NCBI GenBank assembly: GCA_946415755.1
Contig: CAMKTS010000007.1
Location: 1 to 64,000 of the forward strand
Direction: 5' to 3'
DNA length: 64,000 bases
Source: an uncultured Prevotella sp.
Lineage (GTDB): Bacteria > Bacteroidota > Bacteroidia > Bacteroidales > Bacteroidaceae
Below the pieces are notes generated by a model. It saw only the letters and a list, made by a program, of their open reading frames with translations, searched no databases and was not told where the DNA came from. The translations under genes were made by a program, and so were the position numbers. Position 1 is the stretch's first letter; every line of letters begins with the position of its first letter. Below, one piece after another: positions 24,560 through 32,789 of the stretch.

Positions 24560-25873
24560 GTGAAAAATAACTGCGGAAAGACGCGCGAAGAAATCGTTAC
24601 ATGGCGATACAGGGCGTTCAAGAGATACCTGCGCCTGATAAACGATACACTGCTGTTCCGGCGACGATATGTCGTCGGCAGTGAGCGGTTGCCTAAGGAA
24701 GGCGAGCGGTTCATCATCGTATGCAACCACCAGAATACCGCCAACGACCCGCTGAACATCATCTTCTCGCTGCCACAGCACTGGCACGTGTGTGCCATGG
24801 CCAGGGCCAACGTCTTCCAGGTACACCCTCTGGTGACACGCTTCCTAAACTGGATAGGACTGACTCCGGCCTTCCGATTCGGATGGGAAGGGGGCAAGGG
24901 ACTAGAACAGAACTTCGAGTCGTTCGACAAACTGGCAGAGCGGGTGAACAGTGCCTTCCCAACCATCGTCTTCCCAGAAGCAGGACATACGCAGGGACAC
25001 TACCTGGGCAACTTCACAACGGGAACGGTGCGCATGGCCTTCTATGCCGCCAAGGCCAACGGCTGGCAGGAGGACATCAAGATAGTGCCCACGGCTCACC
25101 ACTACAGCGACTTCTTCGACGTGCAGACGGAATTCCTATGGATGGTGGGGCAGCCCGTATCGCTACAGCCCTACTACGAACAGTTTCAGGAGCATCCCAA
25201 CAGCGTGATGCGCGACATCACCCAACGGCTGCACGAAAGCATACAGCAGATGATGCTGGACGAGGGCGAGGACGACTATGATGTGAAAGACTTCATACGA
25301 CGCTCGGCACTCAATCCCGCCACACTACAGGAGATGGCACTGCCAGAACGGCTGCAGCGCGACAAGGCCTTTATGCAGCAACTGCGCAGCAGCACATCGT
25401 ACAACGAGATACTGGCAACGGCAAAAGAACTGAAAACGGCCGAAGAGCGTGCGGGGGTGGATGACATCACCGTAGAGAAAAGAACCGGTATACTGACGGT
25501 CATCGCATGGACGCTGCTACTCATCGCCTTGCTACCGCTATGGATGGTCAGCCTGTGGCCCCACGCCGTCTGCTATGCGCTGCCACCACGACTGATCCGC
25601 ACGGACAAGATGTTCACCAACAGCTACCGCTACGTGATGTCGGCATTGCTGCTCTATCCGCTGGCGGCCATCATCACGCTGGCGACAGGAATAGCAGCAG
25701 GATGGTGGTGGCAGACGCTGATATGGCTGCTGCTGTGGATTCCGCTGGGACGATTCTGCTGGTGGTACTACCAGAAGTCAAGGCGGATGAAGAGGACCTG
25801 CTGCCGACTGATGCAGCCGCAACGGATGAGGGAAATTGAGAGGCTCAGAGAAATAATAATAATTAAGAAATAA
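24560..25873 (+). CDS. PlsC-like glycerolipid acyltransferase
   Basis: 437 residues from a GTG start just after the promoter; no ATG in frame is better placed. The acyltransferase domain has FIIVCNHQNTANDPLN (the His box, here with H-x5-D spacing as in Gat1-type enzymes) and TIVFPEAGHTQGH (the acidic FPEG-like motif). The middle is a soluble helical region. Two to three membrane helices close the protein (about 312-334 and 365-400). It should transfer acyl chains to a glycerol-type acceptor at the inner membrane. The ketosynthase and ACP that follow point to a dedicated lipid, but the product is unknown. Confidence 0.85.
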   Translation: MKNNCGKTREEIVTWRYRAFKRYLRLINDTLLFRRRYVVGSERLPKEGERFIIVCNHQNTANDPLNIIFSLPQHWHVCAMARANVFQVHPLVTRFLNWIGLTPAFRFGWEGGKGLEQNFESFDKLAERVNSAFPTIVFPEAGHTQGHYLGNFTTGTVRMAFYAAKANGWQEDIKIVPTAHHYSDFFDVQTEFLWMVGQPVSLQPYYEQFQEHPNSVMRDITQRLHESIQQMMLDEGEDDYDVKDFIRRSALNPATLQEMALPERLQRDKAFMQQLRSSTSYNEILATAKELKTAEERAGVDDITVEKRTGILTVIAWTLLLIALLPLWMVSLWPHAVCYALPPRLIRTDKMFTNSYRYVMSALLLYPLAAIITLATGIAAGWWWQTLIWLLLWIPLGRFCWWYYQKSRRMKRTCCRLMQPQRMREIERLREIIIIKK

Positions 25874-25875
25874 AA

Positions 25876-25913
25876 ATTATGATTTGCGAAAGCGCGGATA
25901 GAGGGCTTGAGAA
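25876..25913 (+). repeat. 38-bp REP-like element, copy 1 (3' of the acyltransferase)
   Basis: It begins ATTATGATTTGCGAAAGCGC and starts three bases after the acyltransferase stop. It is matched 36/38, inverted, at 28439-28476. Both copies directly follow a stop codon in the same orientation to the gene, and both run into AATTAAGAATTAAG-type simple repeats. A GCG-AAAG-CGC mini-hairpin lies inside. Confidence 0.75.
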
Positions 25914-25957
25914 AATTAAGAATTAAGAATTAAAGATTACAAAATAAAGAATCGTAT

Positions 25958-27178
25958 ATGAACAGAGTAGTTATTACAGGAATGGGAATATGGTCGTGCA
26001 TCGGCACGACGCTGGATGAGGTACGCAATTCGCTATACCAGGGGAAGAGCGGCATCGTCTTCAGTCAGGAGAGAAAAGATGCCGGCTTCCGGTCGGCACT
26101 CGTCGGCAATGTGCCTAAGGTGGACCTGAAACCACTGCTGTCGCGTAACCTGCGCAGCTTTATGCCCGAAGAGGCACAATACGCCTATATGGCCACATTG
26201 CAGGCACTACAGCAGGCTGGTATCGACATGGACTTCCTGGAGAAAAACGAGGTGGGAGTCATCTACGGCAACGACTCGGTAGCGGAAGCCACGATGACAT
26301 CGCTCGACAAATTCAGACTGCAGAAGGACAGCGTGGCATGCGGCAGCAGTGCCATCTTCCAGTCGATGAACTCGACCATCACGATGAATTTGGCATGCCT
26401 CTTCAAACTGAAAGGTATCAACCTGACGGCATCTGCCGCCTGTGCCTCCGGATCGCAGAGCATAGGACTGGCCGCACTGCTAATCAGCCAGGGACTGCAG
26501 GAATGCATCGTCTGTGGAGGAGCTGAAGAAAACAACATGTATGGCATCGCCTCCTTCGACGGCATCCAGGCCTTCTCTATCCGCGAGGACACACCTGAGA
26601 AAGCCAGCCGCCCGTTTGACCGTTCGCGCGACGGACTGGTACCCAGCGGTGGCGGCGCCACGGTCATCGTCGAGAGCTACGACCATGCAATACGCCGTGG
26701 GGCCAAGATACTGGCCGAGATTATCGGCTGGGGATTCTCAGGCAATGGCGACCATATCTCGACTCCCAACATCGAGGGGCCGGCACGCTCGCTGGAGAAC
26801 TGCATCAAGGCTGCCAACATCGATGTGCGCAACATCGGGTATGTCAACGCACATGCCACCAGCACCATTATCGGCGACAAGCGCGAGGCACAGGCCATCG
26901 CACAGGTGTTTGGCGACTACAAGGTACCCGTCACCTCGACCAAGAGCCAGACAGGCCATGAAATGTGGATGGCTGGAGCCAGCGAAATCATCTACTCCAT
27001 ACTGATGATGAAGAACGGATTTATTGGTGGCAACATCAACTTTGAGGCTCCCGATGAGGAGACGGCATGCCTGAACATCCTTCCGGAAACCAAGGAAATC
27101 AAGTTCGACACATTCCTCAGCAACTCGTTCGGATTCGGAGGAACCAACTCGACACTGCTTATCAAAGACTTTAAGTAA
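25958..27178 (+). CDS. FabF-like beta-ketoacyl-ACP synthase
   Basis: 406 residues with the thiolase fold. Start MNRVVITGMGIWSCIGTTLDEV is typical. The nucleophile Cys is in TASAACASGSQS (about residue 162). The two catalytic His are in VNAHATST and GHEMWMAGASE. The glycine-rich C-terminal NSFGFGGTN is present, so the enzyme should condense acyl and malonyl units. The second His motif reads GHEMWMAG instead of the usual GHxxGAAG, which points to a specialised ketosynthase, not primary FabF. It is followed at 23 bases by its ACP and preceded by an acyltransferase. Confidence 0.9.
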   Translation: MNRVVITGMGIWSCIGTTLDEVRNSLYQGKSGIVFSQERKDAGFRSALVGNVPKVDLKPLLSRNLRSFMPEEAQYAYMATLQALQQAGIDMDFLEKNEVGVIYGNDSVAEATMTSLDKFRLQKDSVACGSSAIFQSMNSTITMNLACLFKLKGINLTASAACASGSQSIGLAALLISQGLQECIVCGGAEENNMYGIASFDGIQAFSIREDTPEKASRPFDRSRDGLVPSGGGATVIVESYDHAIRRGAKILAEIIGWGFSGNGDHISTPNIEGPARSLENCIKAANIDVRNIGYVNAHATSTIIGDKREAQAIAQVFGDYKVPVTSTKSQTGHEMWMAGASEIIYSILMMKNGFIGGNINFEAPDEETACLNILPETKEIKFDTFLSNSFGFGGTNSTLLIKDFK

Positions 27179-27201
27179 ACACAACAATCACTATCTGACA
27201 A

Positions 27202-27447
27202 ATGAAAACAAGAGAAGAAATCATTACAGAGATAAACGCCAGAATGGCCGAAGAATTCGAGATTGACGAGAGCAAGATACAGCCAGAAGGCACCATCTTC
27301 GACACACTGGAGCTCGACAGCATCAGCCTCATCGACCTTGTCAGCATCGTCCACGTCAACTTCGGCATCAAGATTGAAAAAGAGGAACTACCCGGCATCA
27401 AGACCTTTGCCGACCTCTACGACTATATCGAGCAACACCAGCAGTAG
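27202..27447 (+). CDS. Acyl carrier protein
   Basis: 81 residues, acidic, four-helix ACP fold. The phosphopantetheine Ser is in LELDSISLID (about residue 37). It should carry the growing chain for the ketosynthase encoded 23 bases upstream. No dehydratase, ketoreductase or thioesterase follows, so reducing steps must come from the general fatty acid machinery. Its end overlaps the convergent EamA transporter gene by 50 bases. Confidence 0.92.
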   Translation: MKTREEIITEINARMAEEFEIDESKIQPEGTIFDTLELDSISLIDLVSIVHVNFGIKIEKEELPGIKTFADLYDYIEQHQQ

Positions 27448-28387
27448 AACGTGGGGAGCAGAGGTACATCCCCGACAGAATCAGCACCGTCCCCACCATC
27501 TGCCAAGGCGTAACATGCTCGCCCAACAGCCAGGCAGCAAAAAGCGTGGTGGTGAGGGGATTGAAGTAAACCCAATTGGTGACGGCTACGGCACCCAATT
27601 TCTTGATGACCCAGTTCCACACCAGGAAGCATACCATAGAAGCCACAACACCCAGAAACAACAGATTCCACAGCACCGGAGGACTTGAGAGCACTCCAAA
27701 CGAAGGGAAGCCCGGCACCCATATATAATAAGGAAGGATGGTGAGCAGGCCATAGAAGAACACCTTGCGCGTGACGAACAGCGAACCGTATCGCCCGGAC
27801 ACGGCCTTCAGCAGCAATGAGTAGAACGCCCAGCACAGACAGGCACAGAAAGCCAGCACATCACCAAGCGGTGAGAGATGCAATACGAAGTGGCCGTTCA
27901 ACACCACTACCGACATACCGGCACAAGCCATCACAGAGCCAAAGACCTGCAGCGGCGAGAACCGTTCGCTATGCCGATAGAAAAGTGCCACCAACAGCAT
28001 CGTAAATAAAGGGCACATACACACTATCAGCGACGTATTGGTGGCGGTGGTATAGAGCATCGCGGCATTCTCAGCCAGAAAATACACAGAACCACCAGTA
28101 ATGCCCAGTGCCACCATCAGCAACTCATCACGCCACGAAGTACAGAAAAGACTGAAAGCAGGAGAAAATCGGGTGACACTGCTGTCATAGCGATGAGAGG
28201 CAAGGGAGGAAAAGCGGGCAAACAACTGATAGGCCAGGAGCAGTACGTAGGCAATGATGAAGCGCAGCGTGAAAATCTGCGCGGGCGATAAACCAGCCTG
28301 TAGCAGCATCTTCGTAAAGACAAAGGTACTGCCCCAGATGGCCACCACGATAAAGGCCACAAAATGATATATCCAGTTCTTGCCCAA
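27398..28387 (-). CDS. EamA/DMT-superfamily transporter
   Basis: 329 residues with about ten membrane helices in two EamA repeats: the first has VVAIWGSTFVFTKMLL near the N-terminus, the second ALCWAFYSLLL-like helices after residue 175, ending with GEHVTPWQMVGTVLILSGMYL. These inner membrane exporters move amino acids, nucleosides or drugs. A polar loop at about 65-85 is longer than usual. The last ~15 residues (RSTAGVARYSRRGRQRS) lie antisense to the ACP gene. Substrate unknown. Confidence 0.88.
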   Translation of the reverse strand: MGKNWIYHFVAFIVVAIWGSTFVFTKMLLQAGLSPAQIFTLRFIIAYVLLLAYQLFARFSSLASHRYDSSVTRFSPAFSLFCTSWRDELLMVALGITGGSVYFLAENAAMLYTTATNTSLIVCMCPLFTMLLVALFYRHSERFSPLQVFGSVMACAGMSVVVLNGHFVLHLSPLGDVLAFCACLCWAFYSLLLKAVSGRYGSLFVTRKVFFYGLLTILPYYIWVPGFPSFGVLSSPPVLWNLLFLGVVASMVCFLVWNWVIKKLGAVAVTNWVYFNPLTTTLFAAWLLGEHVTPWQMVGTVLILSGMYLCSPRSTAGVARYSRRGRQRS

Positions 28388-28438
28388 GAATGTTTCTCTA
28401 TTTTTTAATTTTTAATTCTTCATTTTTCATCTTTCACC

Positions 28439-28476
28439 TTCTCAAGCTCTCTTTCCGCGCTTTCGCAAATCATAAT
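28439..28476 (-). repeat. 38-bp REP-like element, copy 2 (3' of tyrA)
   Basis: An inverted copy of 25876-25913 with two mismatches. It begins three bases past the tyrA stop on the minus strand and is flanked by AT-rich TTAATTCTTAATTTTTAATT-type runs. Confidence 0.75.
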
Positions 28477-28478
28477 TC

Positions 28479-29273
28479 TTAATTTTTAATTTCAATATCT
28501 CGCTTGACGTTGTTACGGATTTTTGTCAAATAGCCCTTCATACCCTCGGCATCCTTCGTGTCAATAATCTCCAGCAGATCCTTGAGTTCCGTACGAATCT
28601 GCGACACCTGGTCATGGGTATAGGGGTTGAACAGAATCTCCTGCAACAAGTAGTCATCCTCGTTCAACACACCCTTGGCAATGCGCATGTGCCGCTTAAA
28701 GGTGGTACCAGGTGCATCCTGATGCTTCATGACAGCCGCAAAAACAAAGGTAGACACGAAAGGAATCGACAGTGAGTAAGCCACCGTCTTGTCGTGCTCC
28801 TCGAAGGTGTACTCGTAGATGTTGAGGCCCAGCTTCTGATAGAGATCCTTGAAGAAGATGCGCCCCATGTAGTCGCCCTCGCTGATAATGATGGCGTTCT
28901 CCTCACTAAGCTGTTGCAGGTTGGCAAACGTCGGGCCGAACATAGGGTGCGTAGAGACATAGCGCATACCCGACTGCTCATAGAATTCCTTCAAGTCGGT
29001 CTTGACGCTGGCGATGTCGCTGATGATACATTCCTTGGGAAGGTATGGGATCACCTCTTTGAACACAGGAATGGTATACTTCAGCGTGACGGCATTGATA
29101 AGGAGTTCCGGCTTAAAACAGCGAATCTCCTCCAGCTCGGTAAAGCGCTGACAATTATATGTGAAGCGCATTCGCTTCGGGTCTTTTTCGAATACAGCCA
29201 CCTCATGGTCGAAACTCAGCAGGTCGATGAAGAAACTGCCCATCTTGCCTGCCCCTAATACTAATATCTTCAT
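28479..29273 (-). CDS. tyrA: Prephenate dehydrogenase
   Basis: 264 residues. The NAD-binding Rossmann fold starts at MKILVLGAGKMGSFFIDLL. IISDIASVKTDL and the catalytic HPMFGP (about residues 112-117) are typical of TyrA. It oxidatively decarboxylates prephenate to 4-hydroxyphenylpyruvate in tyrosine synthesis. It lacks a separate ACT or mutase domain, as the mutase is fused to the DAHP synthase seven bases upstream. It is the last gene of the Phe/Tyr operon. Confidence 0.93.
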   Translation of the reverse strand: MKILVLGAGKMGSFFIDLLSFDHEVAVFEKDPKRMRFTYNCQRFTELEEIRCFKPELLINAVTLKYTIPVFKEVIPYLPKECIISDIASVKTDLKEFYEQSGMRYVSTHPMFGPTFANLQQLSEENAIIISEGDYMGRIFFKDLYQKLGLNIYEYTFEEHDKTVAYSLSIPFVSTFVFAAVMKHQDAPGTTFKRHMRIAKGVLNEDDYLLQEILFNPYTHDQVSQIRTELKDLLEIIDTKDAEGMKGYLTKIRNNVKRDIEIKN

Positions 29274-29280
29274 CTGGTTT

Positions 29281-30345
29281 TTACTTATTAACTATTTCAA
29301 TCTGCTGTCGTACTGATTCTTCGTGGATGCTCTCGAACACTTTGGCAACGAACTCAGGAGCCATACCGTTCAGCGAACCCTGAACGCCACGTTTCTCCAG
29401 AATCTCGTTGTAACGCGAGGCCTGCAGCACAGTCATGTTATGCTCCTTCTTGTAATGACCAATCTCACGACACACTCCCATGCGCTTGGCCAACAGCTCC
29501 ATCAGCTGGTTGTCCAGTTCATCAATCTGCTTACGTAACTGCTGGATGCCTTCGGTGCTGACATGCTCGTCGCGGATAACCAGCAACGAGAGAATGTAGT
29601 CGAGCACATCAGGAGTCACTTGCTGCTTGGCATCACTCCACGCCTTGTCAGGATCGCAGTGGCTCTCAACAATCAGACCGTCAAAGCCCAAGTCCATAGC
29701 TTGCTGACACAGCGGGGCTATCAGCTCACGACGGCCACCGATATGACTAGGGTCACTGATAATGGGAAGACAGGGTATCCGACGATGTAACTCGATGGGA
29801 ATCTGCCACATAGGAGCATTCCGATAAATCTTCTGTTCATAGCTTGAAAAACCACGATGAATGGCACCCAACCGCTTAACCCCTGCCTGATTGATACGCT
29901 CCAATGCCCCTATCCACAACTCCAGGTCGGGATTGACAGGATTCTTCACAAACACCGGTACATCGACTCCTTTCAAGGCATCAGCCAACGCCTGAACGGC
30001 AAAGGGATTGGCACTGGTGCGTGCTCCTATCCACAGAATGTCAATACCATACTTCAGAGCCAGTTCCACATGTTCTGGAGTAGCCACTTCAGTGGAGATG
30101 AGCATGTGCGTTTCTTCCTTCACCTGCTTCATCCATGGCAGTGCCTTTTCACCGTTGCCCTCGAATCCACCAGGCTTCGTGCGCGGCTTCCACACACCGG
30201 CACGGAAGTTGTGGCAGCCCTTCATGGCCAATTGGCGGGCAGTTTCCATCACTTGCTCCTCTGTCTCGGCACTGCATGGACCGGCAATGACGAAGGGGCG
30301 TTCATTGTCACTTGGTAAATTCAATGGTTGTAATTCTAATTCCAT
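29281..30345 (-). CDS. DAHP synthase (type Ibeta) fused to chorismate mutase (AroQ)
   Basis: 354 residues from MELELQPLNLPS; apparent starts further upstream fall in a repeat element. The N-terminal TIM barrel (about 1-255) has AGPCSAETEEQ, FRAGVWKPRTKPGGFEG, and ISDPSHIGGRR, which makes DAHP from PEP and erythrose-4-phosphate. The C-terminal ~90 residues (IQQLRKQIDELDNQLMELLA, then RMGVCREIGHYKKEHN) are a type II chorismate mutase. The fusion feeds both ends of the aromatic pathway and usually gives prephenate feedback control of DAHP synthase. Confidence 0.95.
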   Translation of the reverse strand: MELELQPLNLPSDNERPFVIAGPCSAETEEQVMETARQLAMKGCHNFRAGVWKPRTKPGGFEGNGEKALPWMKQVKEETHMLISTEVATPEHVELALKYGIDILWIGARTSANPFAVQALADALKGVDVPVFVKNPVNPDLELWIGALERINQAGVKRLGAIHRGFSSYEQKIYRNAPMWQIPIELHRRIPCLPIISDPSHIGGRRELIAPLCQQAMDLGFDGLIVESHCDPDKAWSDAKQQVTPDVLDYILSLLVIRDEHVSTEGIQQLRKQIDELDNQLMELLAKRMGVCREIGHYKKEHNMTVLQASRYNEILEKRGVQGSLNGMAPEFVAKVFESIHEESVRQQIEIVNK

Positions 30346-30348
30346 ATA

Positions 30349-30498
30349 AAGCCCACCCAAGCCCTCCCCATTGGAGGGATGTTTAATAACATATAGGGTG
30401 CTCCATTTATTAAGTTAATACCTTTATTATTCTTACTAATTGTCCATGGCAGCCCACTATTCAGACATCCCTCCCTTTGAGAGGGCTTGGGTGGGCTT
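30349..30498 (-). repeat. Long inverted repeat between the aminotransferase and DAHP synthase genes
   Basis: Two 34-base arms (30349-30382 and 30465-30498) are inverted copies that share 10 and 18 base blocks around a variable 6-base centre. Each arm holds CCCTCC/GGAGGG. The right arm is translated and supplies the last ~13 residues (KPTQALSKGGMSE) of the aminotransferase; the left arm ends just before the DAHP synthase start. As RNA it can form a strong hairpin between the two genes. Confidence 0.8.
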
Positions 30499-31653
30499 GA
30501 TGCTTTTAATTCTTTCAAGTGCTGCTCGCATCTTATCTTCTTTGGCACATAAAGAAATCCTGATATATCTTTCACCATTCGAGCCGAAAATAAAGCCTGG
30601 CGTGATGAATACACGTGCCTCGTGGAGCACGCGCTCCGTCAAATCCTCCACATGCTGGATACCCTCAGGAATCCTACCCCATAGGAACATACCGACCTGG
30701 TTCTTGTCGTAGGCACACCCCAGCACATCCATAATCTGTTCAGCATACTTACGACGACGGGCGTACGTATTGATGTTAAACTCACGATGCCAGCCCTCAT
30801 CGTTCTTGTAGGCTTCGGCAGCAGCGAGCTGGACACCTCGGAAGGTGCCGCTTTCTATGTTCGACTGCACCTTCAAGATCCACTGGATAAACTGTGCATT
30901 CGAGGCACAGAGTCCCACACGCCAACCTGGCATATTATGGCTTTTCGACATAGAGTTGAACTCAATGCAGCAGTCCTTGGCACCGGGAATCTGTAGGATG
31001 CTCAGGTGTTCCTCACTGAGGATAAAGCTATAGGGATTGTCGTTCACCACGACGATACCATGCTCTTGGGCAAACGCCACAAGACGTTCGTAAGTCTTAC
31101 GCTGTGCCCTACCACCAGTAGGCATGTTGGGATAATTGGTCCACATCAGTTTCACACGCGACAAGTCCATCTTCTCAAGTTCCTCGAAATCGGGTTGCCA
31201 TTCATTATCCTCACGAAGATTGTAATTCACTATCTTTGCACCCAGTATCTTACTTAAAGAGGTATAAGTAGGATAGCCAGGATTAGGCACCAACACCTCA
31301 TCGCCAGGATTGACGAAAGCCAGCGTAACATGCAGAATACCCTCCTTAGAACCGATCAATGGCAATACCTCACTCTTTGCATCGAGGTCTACGTTGTACC
31401 AACGTTTGTAAAAGCCACTCATCGCCTCACGCAATTCCGGTGTACCCTGTGTGGGCTGATAGCCATGTGCATTGGGTAGTCGAGCCACCTCACACAATTT
31501 CTCGATGGTCTGTTCAGATGGTGGCATGTCAGGACTGCCAATAGCGAGGCTGATAATATCCTTGCCCTCGGCATTCAGTTGGGCCACTTCTTTCAATTTC
31601 CTACTGAAATAGTACTCCTGTACCAAACTTAATCTGTCTGCTGGCTGTATCAT
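30457..31653 (-). CDS. PLP-dependent class I/II aminotransferase
   Basis: 398 residues, fold type I. It opens PADRLSLVQEYYFSRKL. Visible motifs: SLAIGSPDMPPS, the NPGYPTYTSLSKILG segment, MWTNYPNMPTGG, and the PLP lysine in SMSKSHNMPGWRVG (about residue 234). In this operon between prephenate dehydratase and DAHP synthase it most likely converts phenylpyruvate and hydroxyphenylpyruvate to Phe and Tyr. The family also includes LL-diaminopimelate aminotransferases. The extreme C-terminus is encoded by a repeat element. Confidence 0.9.
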   Translation of the reverse strand: MIQPADRLSLVQEYYFSRKLKEVAQLNAEGKDIISLAIGSPDMPPSEQTIEKLCEVARLPNAHGYQPTQGTPELREAMSGFYKRWYNVDLDAKSEVLPLIGSKEGILHVTLAFVNPGDEVLVPNPGYPTYTSLSKILGAKIVNYNLREDNEWQPDFEELEKMDLSRVKLMWTNYPNMPTGGRAQRKTYERLVAFAQEHGIVVVNDNPYSFILSEEHLSILQIPGAKDCCIEFNSMSKSHNMPGWRVGLCASNAQFIQWILKVQSNIESGTFRGVQLAAAEAYKNDEGWHREFNINTYARRRKYAEQIMDVLGCAYDKNQVGMFLWGRIPEGIQHVEDLTERVLHEARVFITPGFIFGSNGERYIRISLCAKEDKMRAALERIKSIKPTQALSKGGMSE

Positions 31654-31696
31654 ATTAAATATTTAATCTTTAATCCTTAATCTTTAATTTTTAATC

Positions 31697-32539
31697 TCAA
31701 TTAGTCTGTCTTCCGTCTTTATATTCTCCTAAAATTTTAAAATCCTTGGTTAATGGAATGATTGCATCTATCGACTGCCTATAGCGCGTCAAATCATCAT
31801 ACATCACGTCAACATAGAACAGATACTCCCATTCACGTCCAATGATGGGCAACGACTGGATCTTTGTCAGATTAATCTTATAGAACGAAAGGATGGCCAG
31901 CACATGACTGAGTGACCCCTCCTCATGAGGCAGCGAAAAGACAACGCTGGCCTTGTTGGCTTCTGTCAGGGGACGCAACAAGTCGGCTTTATTGGGGCTG
32001 GACACCACCAGGAAACGGGTGAAGTTGTGCTTGTTGTCCTCGATATGGTCTTCGAGCACTTTCAGACCATAGAGTCTGGCTGCCTCTGCATGACAGATAG
32101 CTGCCCAGCCCTTTTTCTGTCCCTCGCCAATCATCTTGGCACTTCCTGCAGTATCTTCAGCCTCCACATTCTTCAGCTGCGGATGTTGTGCCAGGAATTG
32201 ACGGCACTGCATGAGTGCTACAGGATGGGAATGAACCTCAGTAATGCTGTCCCAGTCATCGTCAGGCAGACAGCAGACACAATGTGTGATGTGGAGCTTA
32301 TGCTCGCCGACTATGGTGGTACCACTGTCCCTCAATAGTTCGTAGTTGTGCAATAGCGAACCGGCAATGGTATTTTCGATAGCCAACATGCCTATCGCTG
32401 TCGGATCCTGCTTAATCTGCTGAAACACTTGTTCGAAGGTGTTGCAGCAGATCAGCTGAATCTGCTCTCCCTGGTAGTAAAGGTGGGCTGCTATGTCGTG
32501 GAATGACCCCTCCAGTCCCTGTATTGCGATTCTCTTCAT
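31697..32539 (-). CDS. pheA: Prephenate dehydratase
   Basis: 280 residues. The dehydratase domain (1-180) has IQGLEGSFHDIAA, MLAIENTIAGSLLHNYELL, and the catalytic TRF in HNFTRFLVV. The ACT domain (about 195-270) begins SVVFSLPHEEGSLSHVLAIL. The Phe-binding ESRP motif reads QSLP here, so feedback by Phe may be altered. It makes phenylpyruvate from prephenate and heads the operon pheA, aminotransferase, DAHP synthase-mutase, tyrA. An attenuator and leader peptide lie directly upstream. Confidence 0.94.
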   Translation of the reverse strand: MKRIAIQGLEGSFHDIAAHLYYQGEQIQLICCNTFEQVFQQIKQDPTAIGMLAIENTIAGSLLHNYELLRDSGTTIVGEHKLHITHCVCCLPDDDWDSITEVHSHPVALMQCRQFLAQHPQLKNVEAEDTAGSAKMIGEGQKKGWAAICHAEAARLYGLKVLEDHIEDNKHNFTRFLVVSSPNKADLLRPLTEANKASVVFSLPHEEGSLSHVLAILSFYKINLTKIQSLPIIGREWEYLFYVDVMYDDLTRYRQSIDAIIPLTKDFKILGEYKDGRQTN

Positions 32540-32540
32540 T

Positions 32541-32585
32541 ACTTTTTAAATAAAAACCCCACTTTCACATACGTGAAGCGGGGTT
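32541..32585 (-). terminator. Attenuator terminator hairpin of the pheA operon (segments 3:4)
   Basis: On the minus strand AACCCC pairs with GGGGTT (32580-32585 with 32555-32560), extended by CTTCAC/GTGAAAG, and is followed by TTTTTATTT. It ends only about 15 bases before the pheA start. It is followed by coding sequence, not preceded by a gene end, so it acts inside the leader. Confidence 0.88.
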
Positions 32586-32651
32586 GTTTTTCTTCTTATC
32601 CTTTTCGTTGAACCTTATACGCAACGACCCGCTTCGCAATTGCTTGCAAAG
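32575..32651 (-). promoter_or_regulatory. Attenuator pairing segments 1, 2 and 3
   Basis: Segment 1 (32644-32651) and segment 2 (32632-32639) form an 8-bp stem, CUUUGCAA with UUGCGAAG, closed by a GCAA tetraloop. Segment 2 as GAAGCGGG (32628-32635) can instead pair with CCCGCTTC in segment 3 (32575-32582), an antiterminator that dissolves the terminator. Segment 1 overlaps the last Tyr/Phe codons of the leader peptide, so a ribosome stalled there blocks 1:2 and favours 2:3. Confidence 0.82.
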
Positions 32652-32692
32652 TAAAAGTAATAGCCGTAAAAATATTTATTCAACATATTCAT
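32615..32692 (-). CDS. Phe/Tyr-rich leader peptide of the pheA attenuator
   Basis: A 25-codon frame, MNMLNKYFYGYYFYF then ASNCEAGRCV and TAA. Residues 7-15 include five Tyr and three Phe. It begins about 22-25 bases after the predicted transcript start and ends 75 bases before pheA. A second Met at codon 3 could also start it. Translation would be slow when charged Tyr or Phe tRNA is scarce, which favours the antiterminator. The peptide itself probably has no other function. Confidence 0.85.
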   Translation of the reverse strand: MNMLNKYFYGYYFYFASNCEAGRCV

Positions 32693-32719
32693 ATTCTCTG
32701 TTTTTTTACTTTTCGGTTG

Positions 32720-32751
32720 CAAAAGTATAACTTTTCTAGCAAATACGCAAA
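32720..32751 (-). promoter_or_regulatory. Promoter of the pheA leader and operon
   Basis: On the minus strand TTTG (32748-32751), 20-bp spacer, TACTTTTG (32720-32727). It is the only such box pair between the peptidase gene and pheA. Confidence 0.85.
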
Positions 32752-32789
32752 CATTTTGACAGAAATTTTTGCTTTTCCCTCAAAAAAGG

